Assembly (NCBI RefSeq): GCF_018403185.1 | Contig: NZ_BOSE01000001.1 | Span: 558,001-622,000, forward strand | DNA: 64,000 nt | Origin: Paenibacillus montaniterrae | GTDB lineage: Bacteria > Bacillota > Bacilli > Paenibacillales > Paenibacillaceae | Direction: 5' to 3' | Made by a program: the position numbers and the translations under genes | Notes under the pieces: generated by a model | Told to the model about the DNA's origin: nothing | Databases searched by the model: none | What the model saw: only the letters and a program-made list of their open reading frames with translations | In this document: positions 1 through 8,002 of the stretch, piece by piece | Numbering within the stretch: the first letter of the stretch is position 1 | How the letters are laid out: the number at the start of each line of letters is the position of its first letter

Positions 1-42
1 TTGTATGAATTTATAATCTATACACAAACGAGATAATTTGCA

Positions 43-531
43 CTATTTTACACGATCATATGTATGGATCGTAAAGCTGTATTTATTTTTTTCGTCTTTT
101 TCCACTTTCTCAGAGCTAATTAACTGAAATTGATTCTCATCAAACTCAGGAAAAAACGCGTCCGCATTTGCAATATTTACATCAACCTCAGTAAGATAAA
201 GACGATCCGCGATTGGCATAAATAGCTGATAAATTTCCCCACCGCCAGTAATCATCAGCTCGCCGTCACCATACTTTTGCAGTGCCTCCTCCACAGAGTG
301 AACGATGTCGCAGCCCTCGATCTGCAGACCTGTCTGCCTTGTTAAAATGACATTGTGCCGATTAGGCAGCGGCTTGCCAAGCGACTCATACGTTTTACGT
401 CCCATCAGCACCGTTTTGTTCAGCGTCGTACGCTTGAAATGAGCCAGCTCCTTTGGCAAATGCCACAGCATTTTGTTATCTGCGCCAATCGCACGCTCCC
501 TGCTCATTGCAGCAATTAAAGATACCGTCAT
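43..531 (-). CDS. folA: Dihydrofolate reductase
   Basis: 162 aa, the usual length for a chromosomal DHFR. It reduces dihydrofolate to tetrahydrofolate with NADPH in the cytosol. The N-terminus MTVSLIAAMSRERAIGADNK, the LWHLPKE segment with the active-site acid at E28, the VLMGRKTYESLGKPLPNR cofactor region and the MITGGGEIYQ glycine turn are all visible. It lies 35 nt downstream of thyA on the same strand, so it regenerates the folate that thymidylate synthase oxidises. A GGCGGGGAG ribosome-binding site precedes the ATG. Family assignment is firm. Confidence 0.97.
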   Translation of the reverse strand: MTVSLIAAMSRERAIGADNKMLWHLPKELAHFKRTTLNKTVLMGRKTYESLGKPLPNRHNVILTRQTGLQIEGCDIVHSVEEALQKYGDGELMITGGGEIYQLFMPIADRLYLTEVDVNIANADAFFPEFDENQFQLISSEKVEKDEKNKYSFTIHTYDRVK

Positions 532-566
532 CTTTGCTCCCCGCCTTCTTTTGCATGCTTGTCCGA

Positions 567-1568
567 TTAAACCGCAACTGGAGCTTTAATCGTCGGATGA
601 GGATCATAGCCCTCTATTTTCAGATCATCAAGATCAAAGTCAAATACAGAAGTCTTGTCACTGTTTATAATTAGCTTCGGCAGAGCGCGAGGCGTTCTCG
701 ACAGCTGTGTTTCAATTTGCTCCAAATGGTTCAAATAAATATGAGCATCGCCCAACGTATGAACAAAATCGCCAACCTCAAGCCCGCATTCATGAGCAAT
801 CAAATGAGTCAGCAGCGCATAGCTTGCAATATTAAATGGAATACCGAGGAAAATATCAGCGCTGCGCTGATAAAGCTGACAGCTTAGCTTGCCATGTGAA
901 ACGTAAAACTGGAACAACGTATGGCATGGCGGCAGCGCCATAGTCGGAATATCCTCTGGATTCCAGGCAGAAACGATCATGCGGCGCGAATCCGGATTGT
1001 TTTTGATCATTGCAATTACGTCGGCCAGTTGGTCAATTACATCATTTTGCGTTGTGCGCCAGGCCCGCCACTGCTTACCGTACACATCACCCAACTCGCC
1101 GTATTTTGCAGCAAATGCATCGTCATTAAGCACTTGAGCCTTAAATAGCTCGAGCTGCTGCTCATAAAGCTTGGCAAATGCTTGATCCTGCTGTGAGCGC
1201 AAACCGAAGTTGGTCATATCTGGACCTGTATATTCACTGGATTCCACCCAGCGTTTAAAGGCCCATTCATTCCATATATTGTTATTATGCTGCAGCAAAT
1301 ATCTAATATTCGTATCGCCTTTAATAAACCAAAGCAGCTCGCTAGCGACGAGCTTAAATGGAACGCGCTTGGTCGTAAGAAGAGGAAAGCCGTCAGCCAG
1401 TGGAAATCGCATTTGATAACCGAACAATGATATCGTTCCTGTTCCAGTGCGATCCTCCTTCCGCTCCCCCTTGTCCAAAACATCGCGCAGCAGCTGCAAA
1501 TAGGTTTGTTCACTTGTTTGCACCGTAGTCACTCCCAGTTTCTTCATTATATATGAATAGCATGACAT
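567..1568 (-). CDS. thyA: Thymidylate synthase (long, L. casei-like form)
   Basis: Converts dUMP to dTMP using methylene-tetrahydrofolate. 333 aa from the upstream ATG, or 326 aa from the ATG at 1547 (MKKLGV). The catalytic cysteine is in [13 protein letters not shown] (C215), with the [17 protein letters not shown] arginine motif ([14 protein letters not shown]) before it and [17 protein letters not shown] after it. An extra segment of about 50 residues (about 90-145) in the small domain is the mark of the longer Lactobacillus/Staphylococcus form, against about 264-279 aa for the B. subtilis enzymes. The start is uncertain: the upstream ATG has only a weak GTGAG and the second has none. First gene of a thyA-folA operon. 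Confidence 0.96.
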   Translation of the reverse strand: MSCYSYIMKKLGVTTVQTSEQTYLQLLRDVLDKGERKEDRTGTGTISLFGYQMRFPLADGFPLLTTKRVPFKLVASELLWFIKGDTNIRYLLQHNNNIWNEWAFKRWVESSEYTGPDMTNFGLRSQQDQAFAKLYEQQLELFKAQVLNDDAFAAKYGELGDVYGKQWRAWRTTQNDVIDQLADVIAMIKNNPDSRRMIVSAWNPEDIPTMALPPCHTLFQFYVSHGKLSCQLYQRSADIFLGIPFNIASYALLTHLIAHECGLEVGDFVHTLGDAHIYLNHLEQIETQLSRTPRALPKLIINSDKTSVFDFDLDDLKIEGYDPHPTIKAPVAV

Positions 1569-1592
1569 GCATGCTATCGCTCACTTCGTGAC

Positions 1593-1601
1593 ATTATACC
1601 A
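1593..1601 (-). promoter_or_regulatory. Extended -10 promoter of thyA-folA
   Basis: Read on the minus strand, TGG-TATAAT is a perfect sigma-A -10 with the TGn extension, 25 nt upstream of the first thyA ATG. No good -35 is seen at 16-18 bp, which fits extended -10 promoters. The implied leader is about 18 nt. Confidence 0.55.
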
Positions 1602-1697
1602 TACAACGATTAAGATTAGAATGATACATACCTGCCCTTTCGGGCAAACTATGGCGAATTAACGCAAGGCTTCAATTTTATATTCGGAGGTGTCAAT

Positions 1698-2249
1698 ATG
1701 TCACAAAAACAAGATACATTGCGGTTATTTATTGCCGTTCCGTTGCCTTCATCGGTTAAAGAAGCACTTCAGCAATGGGTTTCGAGCCATAAGCATCAGC
1801 TGTCATTTCGCAAATGGACACATCCGGAGGATTATCATATAACGCTGCAGTTTCTTGGCGACACGAGCCAGGAGCAATATGAGCAGCTATGCCAAGCCTT
1901 AGCTTCAGTAAAGCTTTCTCCCTTCCAATTGCAGCTGAATGAGCTTGGCAGCTTCGGCTCCAAGCAAGCGCCGCGCATACTATGGGCGGGATTGTCTGGC
2001 GACTTGCCTGCGTTGCAGCAATTGCAGCAGCAGGTTGTCGCAAACAGCGGCTTTCAAGCAGAGGAGCGCAGCTATCGTCCGCATATTACAATTGCCCGTT
2101 ACTATGAAGGCAAGCAGCCTTTCCAGGCTGCAGCGCTTGCTGATGGATTGCCCCCGCTTGCATGGCAGGTAGATCAGTTTACGATTATGAGGACTGGGTT
2201 AGGGAATATACCCATGTACACCACTCTAAAATCATTTAAAGGTAGTTAA
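1698..2249 (+). CDS. thpR: RNA 2',3'-cyclic phosphodiesterase (2H family)
   Basis: 183 aa, the normal size of the LigT/ThpR family, which opens 2',3'-cyclic phosphates on RNA ends (and can ligate them in vitro). The two defining HxTx motifs are present: HITL at residue 47 (DYHITLQFLG) and HITI at residue 129 (RPHITIARY). The N-terminal RLFIAVPLP segment is typical. GGAGGTG lies 7 nt before the ATG. It diverges from thyA and stands alone. Its stop codon lies in the first bases of the downstream repeat (GGT AGT TAA), so the repeat edge abuts the coding end. The physiological substrate in Firmicutes is not settled. Confidence 0.93.
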   Translation: MSQKQDTLRLFIAVPLPSSVKEALQQWVSSHKHQLSFRKWTHPEDYHITLQFLGDTSQEQYEQLCQALASVKLSPFQLQLNELGSFGSKQAPRILWAGLSGDLPALQQLQQQVVANSGFQAEERSYRPHITIARYYEGKQPFQAAALADGLPPLAWQVDQFTIMRTGLGNIPMYTTLKSFKGS

Positions 2250-2430
2250 AAAGCTGGACTTTGATGACGAGGTGATGTCAAAGTGGCGTAGTCGACGGCG
2301 AATATAGCATTCATCGGGAGCCTGCGGTGCTCACGTACCAAAAACCGTACGCTGCGCTCCTCATTCCCTAGCTTCATGCTATCTTCTTGGTCCTGAAAGC
2401 CCAGCTTTTGAACCTTCATTGGAAGAGGAG
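2241..2430. repeat. Intergenic repeat element, copy 1
   Basis: Starts GGTAGTTAAAAAGCTGGACT and ends near CCTGAAAGCCCAGCTTTTG. The ends form an imperfect terminal inverted repeat (AAAAGCTGGaCTTT against AAAAGCTGGgCTTT on the other strand), so the unit looks like a small non-coding mobile or MITE-like element. Core about 165 bp. Internal sequence differs from copies 2 and 3 by many substitutions. Confidence 0.75.
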
Positions 2431-2613
2431 ATTTAAAAAGCTGGACTTTGATGACGAGGCGACTTCTCTGTAGCTTAGTCGCCTTCGAATATGTCACGCT
2501 ACCGAAGGCTACGGTGCTCTCGTAGCAAGTGCCTACGCTGCGCTCCTCGCCTTCTAGTATCGTGCCATCTTCTTGGTCCTGAAAGCCCAATTTTTAAACT
2601 TCATTGAAAGAGG
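2431..2613. repeat. Intergenic repeat element, copy 2
   Basis: Tandem to copy 1 with the same left edge (TTTAAAAAGCTGGACTTTG) and right edge (CTTGGTCCTGAAAGCCCAA). The inner part carries GGCGACTTCTCTGTAGCTTA and CTACGCTGCGCTCCTCG, shared almost base for base with copy 3. Short ORFs across it have no recognisable homology. Confidence 0.75.
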
Positions 2614-2736
2614 TAGTTAAAAAGCCAACTTTGATGACGAGGCGACTTCTCTGTAGCTTAGTCGCCTTCGAATATGTCACGCTGCCGAAGGCTTCGGTGC
2701 TCTCGTAGTAAGTGCCTACGCTGCGCTGAACTCCTA
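2614..2736. repeat. Intergenic repeat element, copy 3 (right end missing)
   Basis: Begins GGTAGTTAAAAAGCCAACTT and runs in near identity with copy 2 as far as TGCCTACGCTGCGCT. It then breaks off at the 3' end of the adjacent minus-strand gene. The shared right end (TTGGTCCTGAAAGCCC) reappears 560 bp away, beyond that gene, at about 3330. Confidence 0.7.
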
Positions 2737-3069
2737 ACATGGACCATCATCCTGTTCTATGGCTTCAATGTCCTCAACCAAGAACCAATCATCACCAACC
2801 TTAAACCGTCCGTATAATCGGCTGATTGCCTCTACAACACCTACTATGTACAAATCTTCGAGTGAGTCGTACATTTTAATGCAAAGTGGCACACGATTGA
2901 GCATCGACTGTTGCAACATATGATTTAATTGTTCCATCTCATATTCTGCAAGTTGTTTAGGTGGCATGCGGTTTAAATTCTCGTTACAAACGTTTATCAC
3001 CTGGACGTGCTCGGGTAACGTCATTCGAGATAATTTCCAAACTCCGTTACCTTCTAACTTACCCGCCAT
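2734..3069 (-). CDS. YolD-like protein, SOS-controlled
   Basis: 111 aa from the ATG at 3069, which has AAGGAG 10 nt upstream; an upstream in-frame codon at 3090 would swallow that ribosome-binding site. Residues 1-25 contain NGVWKLSRMTLPEHVQVI, close to the NGxWxSSRMMLPEH signature of the YolD-like family (PF08863). The rest follows the family pattern: a helix (EYEMEQLNHMLQQSM) and beta strands around VGVVEAISRLYGRFKVGDDW. YolD-like proteins normally sit beside Y-family polymerases (UvrX/YqjW) and are DNA-damage induced. No polymerase gene is adjacent here. A perfect LexA box lies 28 nt upstream. Its biochemical role is unknown. Confidence 0.8.
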   Translation of the reverse strand: MAGKLEGNGVWKLSRMTLPEHVQVINVCNENLNRMPPKQLAEYEMEQLNHMLQQSMLNRVPLCIKMYDSLEDLYIVGVVEAISRLYGRFKVGDDWFLVEDIEAIEQDDGPC

Positions 3070-3096
3070 AAAGTAGCATCTCCTTCTCACTAAATA

Positions 3097-3110
3097 AGAA
3101 CATATGTTCT
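3097..3110 (-). promoter_or_regulatory. LexA (SOS) box of the yolD-like gene
   Basis: AGAACATATGTTCT is a perfect palindrome that fits the Gram-positive SOS consensus GAAC-N4-GTTC and matches boxes at the lexA/yneA locus in this same window. It lies just downstream of the predicted -10 and upstream of the ribosome-binding site. Confidence 0.85.
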
Positions 3111-3114
3111 CTTA

Positions 3115-3144
3115 AATATATATTATGCTACTGGTTTTAAGCAA
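3115..3144 (-). promoter_or_regulatory. Promoter of the yolD-like gene
   Basis: On the minus strand TTGCTT (3139-3144), an 18-bp spacer, then TATATT (3115-3120). The SOS box lies immediately downstream, where bound LexA would block transcription. Confidence 0.55.
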
Positions 3145-3297
3145 GCACTAATTTTCGTATGAGTTGGAAGACGCTTCTTTGCAGCGGATTTAAAAAGAAT
3201 TAACCAAATTAACGTTCCTTTCATCTTTTCTCATGTTTTTGTCCCATTTGCTTTAAGCTTCCATTAAACCGACGCTTGTACCTCAGCTAATTTGCTC

Positions 3298-3347
3298 CCT
3301 TCCTTCTAGTAACGTGCCTCCCTCTTGGTCCTGAAAGTCCTGCTTTT
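3298..3347. repeat. Repeat-family right-end fragment
   Basis: CTTGGTCCTGAAAGTCCTGC with the preceding CCTTCTAGTAACGTGCC matches the last ~50 bp of copies 1 and 2. It may be the piece separated from copy 3. Confidence 0.6.
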
Positions 3348-3399
3348 TTTGAGATTCATGCTTTTTAAGCGGTGATTGCATTCCACTGTTAGGTTTTAA

Positions 3400-3428
3400 G
3401 CATAAGACAAGTTTCTTCTTACATATTG
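3400..3428 (+). promoter_or_regulatory. Possible sigma-E promoter of cotJ
   Basis: GCATAAG (3400-3406), 14 bp, ACATATTG (3421-3428) resembles the sigma-E pattern (ATA at -35, CATAnnnT at -10). The match is weak. The call rests mainly on the known sigma-E control of cotJ in B. subtilis. Confidence 0.3.
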
Positions 3429-3459
3429 TTAACTAAACATAATAGGAAAGGAGATTTCT

Positions 3460-3663
3460 ATGAATAACGATCAAGTCCGTTATTATGAACCGTTTCGCGG
3501 GCCGTTTGATCCATGTCCACCAATTGGGGTAAAAAGCTATGTTGTTCCTCCGAACCAATTTGTGACGTTTCAGCCTCCTAATTGGCCGCAATTTTCACCG
3601 TATGACGCACTGAGGTTAGGTACGCTGTGGCAGCCGCTTTATAGTCCGTACGGCAGCCGCTAA
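3460..3663 (+). CDS. cotJA: Spore coat-associated protein CotJA
   Basis: 67 aa, proline- and aromatic-rich, with FDPCPPIGVKSYVVPPNQF typical of CotJA. AAAGGAG lies 7 nt before the ATG. First gene of cotJABC, made in the mother cell and assembled into the inner spore coat. It is shorter than the 82-aa B. subtilis protein but keeps the recognisable core. Only 15 nt separate it from cotJB. Confidence 0.9.
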   Translation: MNNDQVRYYEPFRGPFDPCPPIGVKSYVVPPNQFVTFQPPNWPQFSPYDALRLGTLWQPLYSPYGSR

Positions 3664-3678
3664 GGAAGGAGTGAAAGC

Positions 3679-3942
3679 ATGAGCATACAGCTTGATGAAG
3701 CGTATTACACCCTGTTGCACGAGCTGCAAGCGATCGACTTTGTACTCGTTGAATTAACGCTGTACCTGGACACTCATCCACATGATGATGCAGCCCTGCA
3801 GCAATTCAATCAATTTGCCGAGCTTCGTAAAAAGGTCGCTCATCACTATGAGGCAAATTATGGACCGTTATTGCAATTTGGCCGCAGCCCTTCTCCTGGA
3901 AGCTGGAAATGGAGTGAACCGCCTTGGCCATGGCAGGTTTAA
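3679..3942 (+). CDS. cotJB: Spore coat protein CotJB
   Basis: 87 aa, matching the CotJB family length. Helical N-terminal half (LHELQAIDFVLVELTLYLDT) followed by the DDAALQQFNQF segment and a C-terminus ending in tryptophan-rich SWKWSEPPWPW, as in homologues. AAGGAGTG precedes the ATG. Middle gene of the operon; needed with CotJA and CotJC for a small coat sub-assembly. Molecular function is unknown. Confidence 0.92.
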   Translation: MSIQLDEAYYTLLHELQAIDFVLVELTLYLDTHPHDDAALQQFNQFAELRKKVAHHYEANYGPLLQFGRSPSPGSWKWSEPPWPWQV

Positions 3943-3966
3943 TTAAATGATAACTGGAGGTTGGAT

Positions 3967-4536
3967 ATGTGGATTTATGAGAAAAAGCTGCAGTACCCCG
4001 TAAGGGTAAGCAAATGCGATCCAATGATGGCGAAGCTGTTGATCGAGCAATACGGCGGAGCAGACGGCGAGCTTGCGGCTGCACTTCGCTACTTGAATCA
4101 ACGCTATACGATTCCAGACAAAGTTATCGGCTTGCTTACGGACATCGGTACTGAAGAATTTGCACATCTGGAAATGATCGCAACCATGGTTTACAAGCTG
4201 ACGAAGGATGCGAAGCCTGAGCAGCTGGAAGCAGCAGGCCTGGGCCCTCATTTTGTCAATCATGATAGTGCTTTATTCTACAACAATGCAGCGGGTGTTC
4301 CTTGGACTGCCGCCTACATTCAAGCTAAAGGCGATCCAATCGCAGATCTCTATGAAGATATAGCAGCCGAGGAAAAGGCGCGCGCGACTTACCAATGGCT
4401 AATCGATTTGACTGACGATGTGGATTTGCAGGATAGCCTGAAATTTTTAAGAGAACGCGAGATTGTGCATTCTTTGCGTTTCCGCGAAGCGGTGGAAATC
4501 ATTAAAGAGGATCGGGAAACACGTAAATACTTCTAA
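3967..4536 (+). CDS. cotJC: Manganese catalase-like coat protein CotJC
   Basis: 189 aa from the ATG at 3967 (MWIYEKKLQYPV), 6 nt after GGAGG; an in-frame TTG at 3961 overlaps that site less well. The sequence is a four-helix ferritin-like bundle of the manganese catalase family. Metal-ligand glutamates are expected in EQYGG, EEFAHLEMIATMV, EDIAAEEKARATYQW and REREIVHSLRF. Last gene of cotJABC. The protein may remove peroxide at the spore surface as well as being structural. Confidence 0.95.
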   Translation: MWIYEKKLQYPVRVSKCDPMMAKLLIEQYGGADGELAAALRYLNQRYTIPDKVIGLLTDIGTEEFAHLEMIATMVYKLTKDAKPEQLEAAGLGPHFVNHDSALFYNNAAGVPWTAAYIQAKGDPIADLYEDIAAEEKARATYQWLIDLTDDVDLQDSLKFLREREIVHSLRFREAVEIIKEDRETRKYF

Positions 4537-4577
4537 TGTCCAGCTTCTATCCATTTATCATTTTCACTTGCTTGATT

Positions 4578-4602
4578 AAAGCTCCTATTGGAGCTTTTTT
4601 AC
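4578..4602 (+). terminator. Terminator after cotJC
   Basis: AAAGCTCC-TATT-GGAGCTTTTTT: an 8-bp stem with a T run, 42 nt after the cotJC stop. The A run on its left side means it may also stop transcripts from the other side. Confidence 0.85.
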
Positions 4603-4621
4603 TATCCGCCGTATCCACATC

Positions 4622-5125
4622 TTACTGCTGCGGCTCCGGCCCCTCCGCTTCCATTAACCGTTCCTGCTTGCGCTTTTTGCGCTGTGCATAGCGTTCAGGC
4701 GCATCGGCAAACAATTTTTTCTCAAATGCTGTAGCCGGCTCGATTTCTGCGATTGGTGTCGGTCTGCCATTTTCACCGAGTGCGACAAAGGTAAAAAAGG
4801 CTTGCGCATTGTTTTTCTTTTCTCCGCTAAGCAAGTTTTCACTCGTTACACTTACATAGATCTCCATCGAGCTGCGATGCGTCCACGATACAAATGCTTT
4901 CACCTCAATAACCTCTCCTACCATAATTGGTGTTAGAAAGTCGATGCTGTCCATCGAAGCGGTAACCGCTCTTGTGCGGGCATGCCGCATCGCTGCAATA
5001 GCGGCTGCTTTATCCATATATTCAATCAGCCGTCCGCCAAACATCGTATCATAATGATTCGTATCGGACGGAAAAATTAATTGTGTCATAAGCGTTAGTG
5101 AATCTTGCGGCTTCTTCTTATCCAT
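4622..5125 (-). CDS. Acyl-CoA thioesterase, hotdog fold (YkhA-like)
   Basis: 167 aa. Hydrolyses acyl-CoA to free acid and CoA. The hotdog signature is clear: TNHYDTMFGGRLIEYMDKAAAIAAMRHA, with the catalytic N/D in the HYDTMFGG loop, followed by the strand VTASMDSIDFLTPIMVGEVIEV. A charged C-terminal tail (AQRKKRKQER) follows the domain. GGAG precedes the ATG. Single-gene unit convergent with cotJ. The preferred acyl chain cannot be told from sequence. Confidence 0.9.
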   Translation of the reverse strand: MDKKKPQDSLTLMTQLIFPSDTNHYDTMFGGRLIEYMDKAAAIAAMRHARTRAVTASMDSIDFLTPIMVGEVIEVKAFVSWTHRSSMEIYVSVTSENLLSGEKKNNAQAFFTFVALGENGRPTPIAEIEPATAFEKKLFADAPERYAQRKKRKQERLMEAEGPEPQQ

Positions 5126-5142
5126 GCTCCACTCTCCTCTAT

Positions 5143-5188
5143 CAAAAAAGTTTCAGGCTGCATACGCATGCATATGCAACCTGAAACT
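5143..5188 (-). terminator. Terminator of the pdhABCD operon
   Basis: On the minus strand GTTTCAGGTTGCATA, a short loop, TATGCAGCCTGAAAC, then TTTTTT. It sits 35 nt after the pdhD stop. A long, nearly perfect stem. Confidence 0.9.
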
Positions 5189-5222
5189 AAAGAATGTATA
5201 AATCCGTTATGAAGCGAACTGC

Positions 5223-6641
5223 TTATTTTTTCGCAATAGCGTGAATTGGATGGCCTAACAGCATTTCTGCTGCATCAAGCACGATTTCGCCAAGCGTTGG
5301 GTGAGCATGAATCGTAAGCGCGATGTCTTCAACTGTCGCACCCATTTCAATTGCTAGTGCAAGCTCAGCGATCATGTTGGAAGCTTCAACACCGACGATT
5401 TGCGCACCTAGCAATAGACCAGTTTCTGCATCGCCGATCAGCTTCACGAAGCCTTCAGTTGCATTCAAGCTCATTGCACGACCGTTAACACCGTAGTTGA
5501 ATTTGCCAACTTTAATGTTCAGACCTTTTGCTTTCGCTTCTGTTTCGCTAATACCTACGCTGCCGATTTCCGGATCGGAGAAGCAGACAGCAGGGATCGC
5601 TTTGTAGTCAACAGCAGAAGCTTCGCCTGCAATATGCTCAGCCGCAACGCGACCTTCGTACATTGCTTTATGCGCAAGCGCAAGACCAGGAACGATATCG
5701 CCGATTGCATAAATATGAGGAATGTTCGTACGGCCGAACTCATCAACCTCGATTAGACCGCGGTCAGTTACATTCACGCCGATTAGATCAAGACCTAGCT
5801 CGCCGTCTGTATTTGGACGACGTCCAACTGTAACAAGCAAGTAGTCAGCCGTTACAGATTCTTCTTTGTCGCCAACTGTATAGGTTACAGTAACGTCTTT
5901 ATCGGTTTGCGTTGCAGCTTTCGCTTGAGCGCCAGTAATAATGTTTGCGCCTTTGGCTTTGAATTTCTTCGCAACAACAGCAGATACATCCTTATCAAAG
6001 CCAGGAAGAATTGAATCGGAGCCTTCGATTACCGTTACTTGCGTACCGTAGTTCGAATACATTTGGCTAAGCTCGATACCGATATAGCCGCCGCCAATTA
6101 CTACAAGGCTTTTTGGAATTTCAGGCAAGGACAACGCTTCTGTAGAAGAAACGATGCGTCCGCCGTAAGGGAATGCTTTTAGCTCAATTGGACGAGAGCC
6201 AGTTGCGATGATACAGTTTTTGAAACGGTAACGAGGAGCCTCTTGATCGTTGAATACACGAGCTTCGTTTTCGTTAATAAACATAACCTCGCCGTTGAAA
6301 TAATCCACTTTGTTTGCTTTAAGAAGCGCAGCTACACCGCCTGTCAATTTGGACACGATGCCGTTTTTAAATTCCTGCACCTTGTTCCAGTCAACATTTG
6401 GCTTGCTGATTTCAATACCGAATGTTTCAGCATGCAATGCATTCTCATATTGATGAGATGCGGAGATCAACGCTTTGGAAGGAATACATCCAACGTTAAG
6501 ACATACACCACCAACATTTGCTTTATCTACACAAAGCACCTTTTGACCAAGCTGAGCCGCACGAATGGCTGCTACATAACCACCAGGACCAGCACCGATG
6601 ACTAGTGTATCAATATCTAATGAAGCGTCACCTACTACCAT
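5223..6641 (-). CDS. pdhD: Dihydrolipoyl dehydrogenase (E3)
   Basis: 472 aa. Re-oxidises dihydrolipoyl groups of the 2-oxoacid dehydrogenase complex, passing electrons through FAD to NAD+. Visible: FAD GAGPGGYVAAIRAAQLG near the N-terminus, the redox disulfide GGVCLNVGCIPSKA, the NAD-binding GGGYIGIELSQ, the second FAD motif IYAIGDIVPG, and the C-terminal HAHPTLGE with the catalytic His-Glu pair. Fourth gene of the operon: its ATG is 3 nt after the pdhC stop and its GGAGGTG lies inside the pdhC end, suggesting translational coupling. Confidence 0.97.
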   Translation of the reverse strand: MVVGDASLDIDTLVIGAGPGGYVAAIRAAQLGQKVLCVDKANVGGVCLNVGCIPSKALISASHQYENALHAETFGIEISKPNVDWNKVQEFKNGIVSKLTGGVAALLKANKVDYFNGEVMFINENEARVFNDQEAPRYRFKNCIIATGSRPIELKAFPYGGRIVSSTEALSLPEIPKSLVVIGGGYIGIELSQMYSNYGTQVTVIEGSDSILPGFDKDVSAVVAKKFKAKGANIITGAQAKAATQTDKDVTVTYTVGDKEESVTADYLLVTVGRRPNTDGELGLDLIGVNVTDRGLIEVDEFGRTNIPHIYAIGDIVPGLALAHKAMYEGRVAAEHIAGEASAVDYKAIPAVCFSDPEIGSVGISETEAKAKGLNIKVGKFNYGVNGRAMSLNATEGFVKLIGDAETGLLLGAQIVGVEASNMIAELALAIEMGATVEDIALTIHAHPTLGEIVLDAAEMLLGHPIHAIAKK

Positions 6642-6644
6642 GTC

Positions 6645-7925
6645 TTACACCTCCATAATGAATAGCTCAGGCTGTGCCAAAAGCTTTTTAATGTGGTTCA
6701 TAAAGTTCTGTGCAGTTGCACCATCAATTAGACGATGGTCAAAGCTTAAGGAAAGCGCCATGACAGGAGCAGCTACAAGCTCACCATCACGTACAACAGC
6801 TTTTTCTGAAATGCGGCCTGTACCCAGAATCGCAACTTCAGGGAAGTTGATAACTGGAGTAAAGAACATACCGCCAGCAGAACCAATGTTGGAAATTGTA
6901 ATGGTGCTGCCTTTTAGCTCGTTAGGAGCAAGCTTGCCGTCACGGCCGCGAACAGCCAGATCACGGATGTTGTCAGCGATCGTAAACAGGTTTTTGCGAT
7001 CCGCATCTTCGATAACTGGAACGATCAAGCCGTTCTCTGTATCTGTTGCAATCCCGATGTTGTAGTATTTGCGGTATACGATTTCTTGATTTGCCTCATC
7101 AAGCGTAGAGTTCATAATCGGGAACTCGCGGCAAGCCGATACTAGCGCTTTAACGATAAATGGCAAATACGTAAGCTTGGAGCCTTTTTTCTCTGCATAA
7201 GGCTTATATTTCGCGCGAAGCGCTACTAGCTCAGTAACATCTACTTCGTCCATAATCGTTACATGAGGTGCAGTGTACACGGATTTGGACATTGCGTTTG
7301 CAATCACTTTGCGGATGCCTTTAAATGGTACGCGCTCTTCCGGACGATATGCGCCGCCTGTAGCAACCGGAGCTGCTGCTTTTTCTTCTTGAGCAGGAGC
7401 AGCGTCTTGAGCTGCTGGTGCTGCTGCTGGAGCAGCAGCTGGTGCGCCAGTAAAGCCTGCAACATCCTCGCGTGTAATACGGCCATTTTTGCCTGTGCCA
7501 GTTACTTGCTTCAGATCAACACCTTGCTCGCGTGCAAATTTGCGAACGCTTGGCGTAGCTAGCACAACTGCTGATTCTTCAGCTGGTGCTGCTGGAGCCG
7601 CAGCCGCCGGTGCTGCCGCTGCTGGAGCAGGAGCTTCTTCTTTCGCTTCCTCAGCAGGAGCGCCAAAGCCTTCAGGAATATCGCCTTCAGCCTCGATGAT
7701 CGCTACAACCTCGCCGACCTTTTTCACGTCTCCGTCCTTCATAAGCACTTCGACAACTTTACCATTTACCGGACATGGAACTTCAACGATTGCTTTATCG
7801 TTTTGCACTTCCATGATGACATCATCGTCTGTTACAGCTTGCCCAGGTGTGATGAGTACTTTAACAATTTCGCCTTCGTGAAGACCTTCACCTAGCTCTG
7901 GAAATCGGTATTCGAATTTAGCCAC
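6645..7925 (-). CDS. pdhC: Pyruvate dehydrogenase E2, dihydrolipoyl acetyltransferase
   Basis: 426 aa. One lipoyl domain (about 1-78) with the lipoylated lysine at K44 in [10 protein letters not shown]; an Ala/Pro/Glu-rich linker; a peripheral-subunit-binding domain (about 122-160, [29 protein letters not shown]); a second Ala/Pro linker; and the catalytic domain with [18 protein letters not shown] carrying the HxxxDG active-site motif. It is the scaffold of the complex, moving acetyl groups from E1 to CoA. A single lipoyl domain is normal for Gram-positive E2. Confidence 0.97.
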   Translation of the reverse strand: MAKFEYRFPELGEGLHEGEIVKVLITPGQAVTDDDVIMEVQNDKAIVEVPCPVNGKVVEVLMKDGDVKKVGEVVAIIEAEGDIPEGFGAPAEEAKEEAPAPAAAAPAAAAPAAPAEESAVVLATPSVRKFAREQGVDLKQVTGTGKNGRITREDVAGFTGAPAAAPAAAPAAQDAAPAQEEKAAAPVATGGAYRPEERVPFKGIRKVIANAMSKSVYTAPHVTIMDEVDVTELVALRAKYKPYAEKKGSKLTYLPFIVKALVSACREFPIMNSTLDEANQEIVYRKYYNIGIATDTENGLIVPVIEDADRKNLFTIADNIRDLAVRGRDGKLAPNELKGSTITISNIGSAGGMFFTPVINFPEVAILGTGRISEKAVVRDGELVAAPVMALSLSFDHRLIDGATAQNFMNHIKKLLAQPELFIMEV

Positions 7926-8002
7926 CGATATTTACCTCCTTGTTGCGCAGCCTGCTCATTTGCAGACCGTCGCCTTATATCTATTTCAGTATGTCGTAAC
8001 GA

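Larger units (their letters stand above)
3145..3459. other. Intergenic stretch without a gene
   Basis: No ORF with a ribosome-binding site. At about 3298-3347 it holds a fragment of the repeat family (TTCTAGTAACGTGCC, then CTTGGTCCTGAAAGTCCTGC), equivalent to the right end of copies 1 and 2. A possible sporulation promoter for cotJ lies at its right edge. Confidence 0.5.

Noticed and set aside
2246..2590. 114-aa ORF across the repeat copies
   Set aside because: It runs through two copies of the repeat and repeats itself internally (GFQDQEDG, GFQDQEDS). No ribosome-binding site and no family.
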